Positions 12,482 through 23,771 of a stretch of 64,000 nt of DNA are shown piece by piece (positions within the stretch are counted from its first letter, which is position 1; every line of letters starts with the position of its first letter). The DNA is from Trichopria drosophilae. Lineage: Eukaryota; Arthropoda; Insecta; Hymenoptera; Diapriidae. The notes beneath the pieces are model-generated. The model was given only the letters and a program-made list of their open reading frames with translations, was not told the origin of the DNA and ran no database searches. Where the stretch lies: assembly GCA_030407085.1 (NCBI GenBank), contig CM059582.1, forward strand, positions 132,745,501 through 132,809,500. The letters run 5' to 3'. The position numbers and the translations under genes were made by a program.

Positions 12482-12996
12482 AGGTGGCTCGGTCATAAAA
12501 GAGAGTAATTAGTGAGTGCCCACTCGTGGCCTTGATTATTTTTGTAAATATTTTTTTAAATAAATATTTTCGAGTGTAATATGGAATAAGCATGTAAAAT
12601 ATGTAATGAATGTAAGTACCATATAAAATAATAAAATATAAAAGTGCCAAATTTCTAATCATCCATTAATCCTAGATGCCCCTAACCTAACATGTCACGT
12701 TCCGCGGAATTTAATATTAAATATTTCTTCAAAATGATCAGCACCAATGTATGGTTTTTCAAAAAGTTACTTTTTCATTTAATTCCAATATTGTACATAA
12801 AAAGTTGCACTTATATAAATACTTTCCAAACACGCCGTCCCTTACGGCCACATGTTAAAACCCTCACTTTGGACAAAGTTTTTCTTTCTGGGATGTTCGG
12901 TGACCCTACTTGAAATTTAATACAAGATATATTTCAAGAACCCGTACAAATTTTTAAAATTTTTTCTATCTTGTACGAATGTTTGGCCGTGCCACC
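12482..12996. mobile_element. MITE with TTAA target duplication
   Basis: The left end reads AGGTGGCTCGGTC after TTAA (12478-12481). The right end reads GGCCGTGCCACC before TTAA (12997-13000). The ends are inverted repeats of about 12 bp and the flanks are identical 4-bp TTAA sites, the hallmark of piggyBac-type insertion. The 515-bp interior is AT-rich with no transposase, so it would be non-autonomous. The short repeats leave some chance of coincidence. Confidence 0.55.
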
Positions 12997-14514
12997 TTAA
13001 TGCAAGCAGAGTTGATGTTTAACGATTTTAAGTTCACCCCTTGTATATCATCGTTTGGGCCTAAGAACATAAAAAGTTTTCATCGATATTTTTTGGATGT
13101 TTAATTGTGTTGCTATTTCAGGAAATGAGTAAACATCAAGCAATGCATGTACTTGAGTATTTGTGACAAATTTTCCACAAAGAACTTAAAAAACGATTTG
13201 CACCAAAATAGTATAATATGGTAATAAAATGATGCCCAATAAGAAACATTCCAGCAATTCATCATCGAAAAGAAAGTCCTGGAGTGATAATATAACGATA
13301 CAAGTGCGAAAGAGGTATTTTCGATTAACGGTTGTAATAATTTAGCGCCAAGAATAGAACAATATTTTTCTTCATACGCACTACGGTGTAGTAAGGTCCG
13401 TAAAAGATGACTACAACATTACATGTTTAATAGTTGGAAAACGAATCTGGTAACTTTATGTATTTTTTGGCTTATTGTCTGGTATATTAGAAGAATTGGA
13501 TAACAAAGCCAGAGAAGCGGTACGTACCCTTACTTACATTTTAGCGTTTTCTCTCTGGATTTATTAGTATTACGTTGAACTTTTTATGTGATGTTTATGT
13601 GGTACTATGATGATTGTTCATTGGTTGATAATTTTGTTGCCAAACAAATGCAGTTGGGTTTGTCAATTCCCACACTGCGCGTACTTATTTCTACGAATGT
13701 GAAAATAAAATGGTAGTTTATTATTCGGGATGCCTCCCTCTAGAGTAACCAGAACTACTGTTCAGTCAGGTAGACATAAGGAGTAGGAATGCGTTCAGTC
13801 GCGCCGTGAATGTTTCGACTAAAATAATAACACTTTAAAAAGGCCGGTATGTAAAGAAAACACGAATATCTCCGAAATGTAAATCGTGATTTTTGACATA
13901 CTATGTGTAAAATTTGATTTTAAGCACCATGGAGGACATTGCAACTTGATAGATGACACCACTTATTCGTGTAGTGTACTGCAGATCAGCATGTACGTAT
14001 ATGCCAGGCATGATACGTAATTCATACGATGCTCTGTGTTATAAGGACGGTACAAAAGAAATATTCCTTACATTGCTATTAACATCTTAATATATATAGT
14101 AGACCACTAGGTGGCGTACACGGTACTACTTATGAACTAATATTAGGTATGCGATCAATATGAGGTAATGAGAAATAATACGCGTAGTAATAATAATGTA
14201 AACATCGAGATTCTAAGCTAGGATGTATATGAGGATTTTCCCCCTCAATCGAGGAGAGTTCAATCTGGTACACGGTGGATTGTCTGTTGTGACCACGGAA
14301 TCTAATATACCGGTCAGTGCCTCAATGTAGGACTTGCCCAGTCCCGTCTTTTTGGGCCGCGGCGGAAGTCCAGCCGATAAAACAGGGTTAGCCTGTGGCG
14401 TGGCGGATACACCACGTCACAAAAAAAAAAGTATATATATATATTTTGTTTTATATTTTACGGCCCTTTCTGCCCACTACGGCTAATTTGCCGACTACCG
14501 ATCGTACCGGTCCT
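12997..14514. other. Intergenic, no gene recognised
   Basis: AT-rich to about 14220, then GC richer and transposon-like. An ATG frame at about 13230 (lysine/serine-rich, under 40 codons) could be a decayed exon but lacks a partner. Confidence 0.35.
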
Positions 14515-14690
14515 CTCGTCAGAACCCCAGACCCGGCGGAACCTCGTAGTCGAAATTCAACCAAACCAGGCGGAACAAGACCCGGACGACCTGGACGGGG
14601 GGGGGGGGGCTGTAGTTAGAACCCCAGCCCAGGCCTGGCCGAATCTCGTAGTCGAAATTCAACCAAACCAGGTGGAATGTTGACTCCCCG
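14515..14690. repeat. 102-bp tandem duplication with poly-G run
   Basis: AGAACCCCAG and CGTAGTCGAAATTCAACCAA occur twice, 102 bp apart (14545 and 14647). A run of 12 G lies between. Probably part of a larger retrotransposon remnant spanning about 14.2-15.6 kb. Confidence 0.65.
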
Positions 14691-14759
14691 ATCTAAGTCC
14701 TGTAGTCATAACTCGACCGGGAGACAGGACACCTGTCTTCTTTAACTCGATGCAGCCAA

Positions 14760-15645
14760 CGCGTTGTGACTGGCCAAAAATCCTTCTACATTGGATCCTG
14801 GTACTACGTCACATTTCAGACCCCATGGGCCTGTCTTGAAAATACTTGTAGGAATTTTCCACACACCCGTCTTGTAGGTGTATGTATAACGCGAGAATGA
14901 GACTGGGAATAATGAGAGAGAAAACCATGCCCGAGCAGAATGAGACAGCAACAAACCGCGTTTCAATTAACGCATGCACAACTGAAACGAAAGTTTCCGA
15001 GCGGCATAGGCTACCCGAACTACATCGCGCGCGCACGAAGCCGCGATAGTGGGATCCGTGTCCATAGTAGGGCGTCCCGTGGTGGGAACGACTCCCACCA
15101 CGCCGCGGCGACTATAAATTGAGCTTCACGGCCGAAGAAAGCAGAGTCGCCGGCCCAAGCAGATCGGACAAAGCATCTCCTGGTGCAAGACGATCTGCTG
15201 GGGCGAACCGAACCTCCGCTCGGCTGAAATCTGCCGGCATTCCGTTCCGAACCGAACCTCCACCCAGCTGAAATCCGCCGGCATTCCGTTCCGAACCAAA
15301 CCCGTTCGCACGGCTCAATTAGCCTGTATTTCGTTCCGAAACGAACCAAACTACCGCGCCGGATAGAATTGCGTATTAAGCGCGTCAATTTCATTTACGC
15401 GGCTTTTCACTTGACCGTGCCGTTTTTCTTTTGCGTCGCTTTTTCGACTAGGCGTTTCCGCTTCCGGTTTATGAATTGCGCAGTTTTCTAGCGGCTACGC
15501 TTTAGAATTAATTTAATCTAGCCTTAAGTTGATTTCTCTGAATAAATCTGTTTGTTATTATTCAGCTTATGAATCTCATTTATTTTAAATTACGGAATTC
15601 TTCCTAGCCTCATTTTCGCTCATCTTCTTATCCTGGCATACCAAA
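14760..15645 (+). mobile_element. LTR-like block
   Basis: A GC-rich block contains about 44-bp repeats ('CTGAAATC.GCCGGCATTCCG' at about 15224 and 15266), then AATAAA at about 15541, a T-rich stretch, and 'TCTTATCCTGGCATACC' followed by 'GATCTGGCGGCG', which looks like an LTR end and primer-binding leader. A matching second LTR was not found, so this could be a solo LTR or a 5' remnant. Tentative. Confidence 0.35.
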
Positions 15646-16206
15646 GCTGATCTGGCGGCGAAAAAGGCATCACGTTACAAAATTCACGAGGAAGAACACC
15701 GTCATGATTCTGCCGAAACTTTAAATTCTTATTGTGATTCTGGCTGGTCAGCTCATCGATTCGCTTTTATTTTTTGATTCATTCCTTAACCTACTAAGAT
15801 TTCATATGCCTTTCCAGTAGGTTAATACCTTTTTGAAAGGACAACGCAACTACGTGTCTGCCCTTTCGTTACATTTTTAGCCCAGATGACATGGCGTTAA
15901 TGTCAAGTCGAGTTTATAACTTGCAGATAGGTTACGCAAACGTAGAACATATCCATATCAGACCTTCTTTCATATCCTTCTCGATGAGGTTTCGGCACAT
16001 TTAAGAATTTCCGTGACGTTTCCTTGGAAAATATTCTCTTTACAAAATAGTGTTCTCGAAGCTTCAGCCAGCAGAATCATACTGGCTGAATACATACCTA
16101 CATAAAATCTTGTTCTAGAAACATAAATAGGGTTTTAAGATAGGCTTGATTTCTTCGATTAAAATATAAAATTCATGGGCTTTGCCTACCACTTCTTCTC
16201 CTCCTC
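15646..16206. other. Spacer, no gene recognised
   Basis: Possible leader sequence of the LTR-like block at its start, then AT-rich DNA without open frames of note. Confidence 0.35.
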
Positions 16207-16248
16207 CTTCTTCTTCTTCTTCTTCTTCTTCTTCTTCTTCTTCTTCTT

Positions 16249-16278
<30 letters not shown>
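16207..16278. repeat. (CTT)n microsatellite
   Basis: About 24 uninterrupted CTT/TTC triplets preceded by CTCCTCC variants. Confidence 0.95.
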
Positions 16279-16279
<1 letters not shown>

Positions 16280-16439
16280 AATTAATTTTAAAAACTTGTA
16301 TATATAAATATATAAAACTTTATATAAAGAACTTTTTTCTATATATAATACAATCATTAAAATAATATATAAGAATTATTAAAACTGAATTGATAGTCTC
16401 GACGTTTCGGACCTCTCGGGTCCCTCTTTAGGAGTTCAA

Positions 16440-17272
16440 TATTAAAACTTGTCTAATTTGTCATATACATATATAATTTATCACATGCTTTATCGACTAA
16501 AATACTACATTAGATATATCATATGATTCATCGCTAAATTTATCATACAATTTATCATATGATTTATCACCTAATTTGTCATATAATTTAACTCATGATT
16601 TATCGAATAAAATATTGTATTAAATATACCATCCCTACTGAAAATGTTCGCAATATCATATGATAAATCATATGAGATTTTTAAAATATCAGACGATCCG
16701 GGAAACTTTTCATGTGATTTCTCATGTAATTATAAGAAATAATAATAATATGAGAAAATGAATTACAATCATCTGCATTCCTCTAAGATATTAAAGAAAT
16801 TATAAAAATCTCATATGATTTATCATATGATTTTACGAAAATTTTCACCAGGGATTTGACGCATCACCTAATTTGTCACATAATTTACCCTATGATATAT
16901 CGTATAAAATATTGTTAGATTTATCTATTTGTCTTATGATCTAATTTATCACATAATTTATCATATGATTCATCGTATAAAATATTGTTGGATTTATCAT
17001 ATGACTTATGATCTAATTTATCATATAATTTATCATATGATTTATCGTATAAAATATTGTTGGATTTATCATATGACTTATGATCTAATTTATCATATAA
17101 TTTATCATATAATTTATCATATGATTTATCGTATAAAATATTATTAGATTCATCATATGGCTTATCGCCTAATTTATCACATGATTTATCATATAATTTA
17201 TCATATAAAAATCACATATGATATATCATATGATTTATCATATGATTTATCATGTTATTTTTTTCAGTAGGG
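16440..17272. repeat. CATATGAT minisatellite array
   Basis: Dense repeats of ATTTATCATATGATTTATC with longer units of about 75 bp containing TCGTATAAAATATTGTTGGATTTATC (best preserved at 16930-17150). Many units are self-complementary around CATATG. The array is broken at 16632-16854 by a MITE and ends in TTTTTTCAGTAGGGA, resembling that MITE's own tip. The 72-codon rightward frame across it is an artefact of the repeat. Confidence 0.85.
16632..16854. mobile_element. MITE with about 50-bp inverted repeats
   Basis: Left end TCCCTACTGAAAATGTTCGC and right end (reverse complement) TCCCTGGTGAAAATTTTCGT continue as near-identical arms through 'ATCATATGATAAATCATATG' and AGATTTTT. The total is 223 bp with no coding capacity. 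It splits a repeat unit of the surrounding minisatellite. No clear target duplication could be defined. Confidence 0.7.
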
Positions 17273-17725
17273 ATAAAACAATTCCTGGGACCTAGCCACC
17301 AATGTCACCCTCCTCGTTGATATTTGATTCTGTTATAAAGCTCCTTCAGCTCCAGGCGCCAAAAAACCATCCGCTCCTTCAAATTCCTTTCCTTCGACGA
17401 ATTGTGACAAATGATTGGTCCGTCAATACCTCACGGACGTGTGACGTCACCACGAGAGCCGGTGCAGAGTCAACTTGCCGAGGTAAAAAGCTTGAATTTG
17501 CTCCAGAGTAAAGACTCGGGCACTCAAAAAATGCTCATGGAACGTAGTCCGAGCCGCTCCGGAGGAATATCACTAAAATTTGAACTCCCAAAAACAAAAT
17601 TTTAGCAAAAATTCCAGACGAGAATTCGGAGCGAAAACCCGTGCAAAAAAAAATTGATTCCTGGTGGATCAGTGAGTGATCTATGATTGATCCGTAGTAG
17701 ATCTAATTCATTGATGATCTGTCAT
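17273..17725. other. GC-richer spacer, unassigned
   Basis: Contains a rightward 69-codon frame (17302-17511) without motif. Text such as 'GGTGCAGAGTCAACTTGCCG' may be interspersed-repeat sequence; not recognised. Confidence 0.35.
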
Positions 17726-18150
17726 TTGAGACGATCACGGATTATAAACGGATATTTAATGGCTTTTTTTCTGGCAAGCTCTGATCCACTATAAATGCGT
17801 GCAATGTGCATTTCTGGTGTCTGAAAAATTTACAGAAAGTACTTCAAACATTCGTATTAACGATCAGAGATGGATTTACAATGGACCTCCAAGTGCACTT
17901 CAATTACGCCAAAACTACGTGAAAAGGCATTTTGTTATCCGAGACAATCACGGATTATGAACGGATATTTAATGGTTTTCAATTTGGCGAGCTCTGGTGC
18001 ACTATAAATGCGTGCAATGTCCATTTCTGATCTCTGAAAAGTTCACAGAAAATACTTCAAACGTTCGTAACCAATGATCTGATATGGATTTGCAACAGAC
18101 TCCCAAGTGTACTTGAATTACGCTAAAAATACAGCAAATGGCATTTTGTA
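17726..18150. repeat. 213-bp tandem duplication
   Basis: 'ATCACGGATTAT.AACGGATA' starts both units (17733 and 17946). They share 'CACTATAAATGCGTGCAATG', 'TTTACAGAAA.TACTTCAAAC' and 'ATGGATTT.CAA', and align along their length with scattered differences. No coding frame. Confidence 0.75.
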
Positions 18151-18808
18151 TATCGCCTTCAGAAATGCACCGATAAGATTTGTAGAAATAGCTGTTGTGG
18201 TGTTCATAAAGACTACAAATACTTAAAAAATATGCACATAGATAATGTAAGTATTGGCTTCAGTGATTCACCAAAAATATATGGTAAATTATTATATGCT
18301 GATTTATGACGGAATTCGTGCGAATATTCTCAAATGCAACTAAAGTACGTTCAAACACAACCTTATTGAGGCCTGAGAAGGTATGCAAAATATTCATCGA
18401 AAATGTTTCGATGCTGATGTACAAAGTGGACTTCGTGCGACGATATTCTCAAATTCACCGAAAATTCATGCAAGAGTAACGTAACTAACACTAACATCTT
18501 CAACGATTCGCTCATTTATCCGGAATAAGGAAAAATCATCTATTCCGGACAATACTCGATTGATTCTTAACCGACGGCTTTCATATTTTGTAGGACATCA
18601 TATATAGTGGTTCCAATTTTTTAAAAATCGAATCATCTTTAATTTCAGTTTTTTAGCGTAGATTACTACTTTATCGACTGGCCTAGAAGACTCCCCTTAA
18701 TGGAATTCTAAAATAACTTTGTTACTGATATGCAGGAAAAACTTATTTATTTTCTACACTTCATCTTAATTGGATACGTTTTCTTAATAACTATAATCTA
18801 ATATGTAG
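18151..18808. other. Spacer downstream of BEN gene 2
   Basis: Partly similar in style to the 213-bp repeat, then ordinary AT-rich DNA. No gene seen. Confidence 0.35.
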
Positions 18809-18814
18809 TTTATT
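18809..18814 (-). terminator. Poly(A) signal AATAAA for BEN gene 2
   Basis: AATAAA on the minus strand about 30 nt after the stop codon at 18844, the usual place for a short 3' untranslated region. Confidence 0.5.
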
Positions 18815-18843
18815 TTGAAACTATTAACAAATTAATTCAACAT

Positions 18844-21800
18844 TTAAGTATGTTGTGAGTTTTTCATTTTCTTCTCTGCCGGTTCCTCAGAGTAATCTTC
18901 CTCACTCTCGCTTTCCTCTGCTTCTGTCAACATCTCTGTCTCCTCTCTGTCTATCTTGGATTTTAGTATCGCTATCTTTTTCTCCATTTTGCTTATTTCT
19001 GCGCGATACCTGGACATTTTTATTTGCTCCTTATCTGGTTTGTTTCCTTTATTCATAGGTCGTCGTAAAGTATTGCACATTTTAGTTATGCAGTCTTCGT
19101 AATATTTATCATCGATCTTAAATTTGGCGTGATCATTTACGTATTCTGGTAATAAATAGTATACATTTTATCAAAATAGTCATAGCTTAATACGTACTAA
19201 GAATTATGACGTCGGAAAAAGGTTTATTTATTCAGTGATTTTTTTTAAACATTACCAATTTTTGATTGGAACTTGAACACACGAGATTCTATTATTAGCC
19301 TCACTTGAAATCCTGAAACTCGCCGATTATTATAAATTTAATTAATTTTCAGCAGTGAACTAATGAGTTATATACTTTAGAATTTTCAAGAAATCGATTT
19401 TTCGAAAATGACATACATCTGAGATCCCAGATCAATGGGCCTGGAGACGATAATACTATATAATAATATATGTAATTATACACAAAAATTGAATTTCATA
19501 TACTTTTTCTGCTTTTCAATGTTTAAACGCGTTTTTCTCGAAATGACTTACAAAGTTGTTGAACACGATATATCAAAAACTATTCAAAAGCCGCTATTTT
19601 GCGAAAAATCAATATTTTTAAAAATCCATCTTTCAATCACCAGCGAAGGTCAAATATTAATGAAGTTTCTTTGCCTTTTTGATATCAAATAAAATGGTTT
19701 ACAGTTATCGCGTTCACCGCACGAATACGTTTTTTGAATGCATTTTTTTAAATTCTATGAATAAGAGGACTATATGAACATTTTTCGTGAAAAAAATTAA
19801 AGTTTCCATTTCTCTTAAAAAAATCGTAATAGGCACTGCTTTTGGCCTTCTAAAAGTATATAACCCGTTAACAGTTGAACCGATAATTAGAGGAATGTAT
19901 GGGTAACGAATCGGTTAATTGACACGTCGAATTTGTATCATTCTTCATTGTATGTTCAGATATACTTAAAAATAAAGTAATAAAGAAATAAAAAATAATA
20001 AGTTTTCTCTAATATTTACGTAAAATATTTTTTTATTCAGTAATTCAGACCATTGTCTTAAGAGGAGGCATCTGTGAGATTTTAGCTATTTTATATATTA
20101 TTTTTTCAAAATCGAAGAAAATAGCTTTTGGTATAATTTTGTGTTAAATCACGAAAGACACCCACAAAACATGACCTTAACAATATAACTTTACTTTGGA
20201 TAGCTCGATAAATATTTATCGGGATCGGGTCATAACCATTCCGGCCGGTTCTTGTCATTCCTTTCAGTTTATCCGGCCCAATAATGGCTTTCATAAGTCT
20301 TCTTGCCATTTCTCCAGAATTTTTTCTATATTTTCTCGTTATAAATTCCAGATCTAAGGTGTCCACGAACACGTCTGATCCTTCCACGAGTTCGATCTTG
20401 AAGCACAATAAAATTGCATTTTAATTGTAAAAAATAAGATTTTGACTATCGCAAAAAGTCAGGGAAAATTAATGCAATTTAATGCTTGGCAAGAAAACTG
20501 AAAAGTTATTTATAATTAATTATAATTATACGTATTACGTTTATAAAAATAATTATATAAAATATATAAATATATAAAATATTGATTATTATAATTATAT
20601 ATATATATATAAAACTGTGTATAAATTGTAGTGCAAATGATTATGCCGCTTCGAACGAGGCGAGTCAAAGTTTCCTCTCCTTCAACTTCCATGCACATAG
20701 CCTATAGTCCCATTAATTTTAATCCTATTTAATTGTTTCTTATATAAAAGATTTCTGAATTTCTTTTACTTCTTTTTCCTTAGCGATTTGTTTATTGATT
20801 TTAGGTGTTCCCCTGTTCCTGCATGTTTTAAGACGATCGCCGCTGCTGCTACAATTGTGTCTGAAAATTACATAAAAATTCAAAAAATAACTTAATATAA
20901 TATATAGAAAAATATAACGTAAGATATAATGGGCGTGTACGATCTTTTTTTACCTAATGTACAAAAAAAAGCAAAAGCCATTATTATCTATAATTCCGCG
21001 CAGACCCTGGTAGAAATCTATCCAGTTTTTTTGTTACACTGTCCAGTTTCCCTTTAACACGGGAAAGACCGAAACTAGTAAAACCTGGACTCATTTTCTA
21101 CTAGGGGAATACAGTAGTATTTTTTATATCTTAATTAAATGAATCTTAAATACAATTTTCTATATTTCAAAGGTCCAAAACGCTGTTTTGTGTACTTCAA
21201 CTTATTTCCTTAAAATTTCGAAATTCACCAAAAAAAGATATTACAAAGTACAAATGAATTTCATAACCTATGTCTTCACGTCCAATAGTCGTGGGAACGT
21301 CTAACGAACGTTGTGATTCCATATCTTTTTCGCCTTGGACTTCGTCTTTCTGCTTATTTCCATTTTCCTCGTCCCTTTTTCTTATCTTTTCGGCTTCGAT
21401 ATCATCATTAACATGATCCTTTTCATTGGATGAGCCTTGCAGTGAAACCATATTTCCTCCCTCTAGATTGTCGACACCTTCTGTAGAAAGTTACAAAAAG
21501 TACATAAAGATATCGCAGTGACAGAATGTTTACAGATATACATCAATATTCAATGCATGGAAATAATTAGTTATTCTTTAAAAAAATACAGCAACCTAAC
21601 AGAACAACGTTATAGTTATTCATTTTTCTATTAATTAACATTTAATTATAAGTGATTTACATAAAAGCGACTGCGTGTTTTACCCTCTTGCTCCCTTTTT
21701 TCTTCGCTATCGAAGATGCTGCGTTGATGTAGTACGCCCGAGTTTCGTAACCGTTGAACATTTTTCAGAGATTTTTTAATTCTGGATTCTGATGGCTCTT

Positions 21801-22347
21801 CCTCTTCACTTTTACCATCTGACGACAGCACCACATTTTCTATTGCTTCGGTAGCTTCTGTTATTATAATTAAAGAAATTATTTCCGCGATTGATATGAT
21901 CGAAAAATATTAAAAACATATAATTAAATGTTGATTTATTTGTATAATAATTATATAATATTTACACGAATATGCTTACTTGCTTCTTCGAAGGAACGAC
22001 GTGAATGTAATGCACCCGACTTCCGCAAACGTTGAACGCTCTTCTTAAATTTTTGCAAATGCGACTCTGATGGATTTTTACCTGGGCTTATTATTCTCCC
22101 ATCTGTAAGGACTTCGATGTTTTCTAATTCTTTCCTCGATTCTGTAATAAATTGCAATTCAGTAGAGTTCTAGTTGTGCTTCTATTTTATTGTTGTTGTA
22201 CTTACTATTTTTCATGATGACTTTCACTGAATACATCTTTTTTCCCCGCTTTGCAAGTGTGCCGTTTTTTGTACTCATCTTTAAATCTCGTTCAGGAACA
22301 ATACTTACTTCCCGACTGTTAGTCCACAAAATTAATGCGTAAGACAT
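18844..22347 (-). CDS. BEN-domain protein 2 (7 exons, intact)
   Basis: Exons 22206-22347, 21980-22141, 21684-21857, 21268-21480, 20770-20870, 20195-20396 and 18844-19145. All introns are GT-AG (GTAAGT, GTAAGC, GTAAAA, GTTATG, GTAAAA, GTAAAG donors) and the seven exons sum to 1296 nt with no stop, giving 431 residues. Exon 1 begins MSYALILWTNSREVSIVPERD, a short N-terminal domain shared with BEN gene 3. Exons 2 and 3 look like duplicates ('PSES', VQRLR.SG.LH). Exon 4 is acidic/basic linker. Exon 6 is the BEN domain: IELVEGSDVFVDTLDLEFI and later EMARRLMKAIIGPDKLKGM. Exon 7 is a lysine-rich tail with a likely coiled coil (EISKMEKKIAILKSKIDREE) and an acidic end. BEN domains bind DNA or chromatin partners; a nuclear regulatory role is inferred. 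This is the best-supported host-like gene in the window. Confidence 0.85.
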
Positions 22348-23771
22348 TCTTGGTTAAGTATCTGACAATGTTTGACAGCGAAAACAAAGAAACAAGCCAA
22401 CATTCAAACGCCGAAAGAAATAATGACTAAATATAGCATCCCGCATTTAATCGAATCGAACTCCTGTTTTGAATTTCGAGTTGTTCATTCATTTGACTGC
22501 TAAAGCATAGGTTATATTTGATAAATGCGATAATTATATTTTTGATGCCACATTTAAAATATGTGGGGTAAAGAATTACACAAGCAATCTCATTACGTTA
22601 CCCAAACTTTCGCCTAGTGACACCCCATACTTCGGCCCAAACAATATTTTATTATAAAAAATAAAAAACGAAAAATGTGGGATAAACTAAAGAAAAAAAA
22701 TTCAAAAAAGCAAAGAATTTAGCAGAAAAAATTTTAGTGCAAAAGTTGACAGTTTTGAACCTTAGTAAGAATATCAGAAATATTGTCAGAAAATGTGGGA
22801 TAAGTGTATGAGAAATCCTCACATCGTCTTCTCTTAGCGTACATCCCATTTTCGACTCATATTTTGGCCCATACATCGTGTAATTTAAGCAAGATGTATT
22901 TCTTTAAACTTCTGACTTTTGTTAAAAAAATAATTAGTTTGTGAGAAAATATGCGAAAAACAGCGGGCTCAAAAGTAATAGAATGTTTGGAATAAATATA
23001 TAGGAAATCTCACTTCGTCTCGTCTGATTACATCCCATATTTCAATTCATAATGTGGCCCATATATACTGTACAACATAATTTCAAATTGGTACGTCCCA
23101 TGTTTGGGTAATGATATTTATTGATAATTTTCATCAAGGTTCGTTGAATATCATCACACAGTTTATACTGTATCTTTGTGATTATAAATTTTGGGTCTTT
23201 TTTAGAACAAATTAAGAAATGGGAGAAAAATTACTACATAAATAGTCTCAACCACATACTTCCGCCTAGTATCATTCCATACTATGGTACGTTCTTTCAT
23301 GATTTAATGACCAGTACATGCAAACTGGATGTAGAAATAATATGGAATATAAGAATTTATTTGTAACATATATATAATGGCCCATGTTATTTCGTCATTG
23401 AATAGTACAACATATGTGAAGATACGAAATGATTCATTTCATAAAATTTTCATGTTTTTTTTTTCTGTCCCATACCTTTGAATTGAGATATTCCGTGTTT
23501 GCTTAATGTTATGTAACATCCCAGAATTGATTGTGCTATATGGAACATAATTTCAGTATATGATTGTTTTGAAACCTATACATTTTTATTAGCGAAGAAA
23601 TATTCTCGTTCATATTTGAATCTATTTATGAATATTAGCTACTTCTGAATCCTGAAATGTAATATCTAACCGATATTATTAACAATAAGTGAACTTCCAT
23701 ATACGCTGAAAGATTGAAGGCAGAAAATTCGATTATACTCGATTCATTGTTTGAAAAAATATAATTTCCTT
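22348..23771. repeat. Degenerate array of 'CCCATA' repeats
   Basis: At least four diverged units at about 22555, 22790, 22980 and 23215 share ATGTGGGATAA, 'AATCTCAC.TCGTCT', 'CATCCCATATTTC' and GGCCCATA; the spacing is about 190-235 bp. They fill the gap between BEN gene 2 and the CACTA transposase and may be subterminal repeats of that transposon. The beginning (22348-22540) should also hold the promoter of BEN gene 2, not resolved. Confidence 0.55.

Noticed and set aside
16929..17147. 72-codon frame with repeated 'YHIIYHMI'
   Set aside because: Translation of the CATATGAT minisatellite.
18855..19058. Rightward 67-codon serine/leucine-rich frame
   Set aside because: Exact antisense of the last exon of BEN gene 2, which has splice and phase support.
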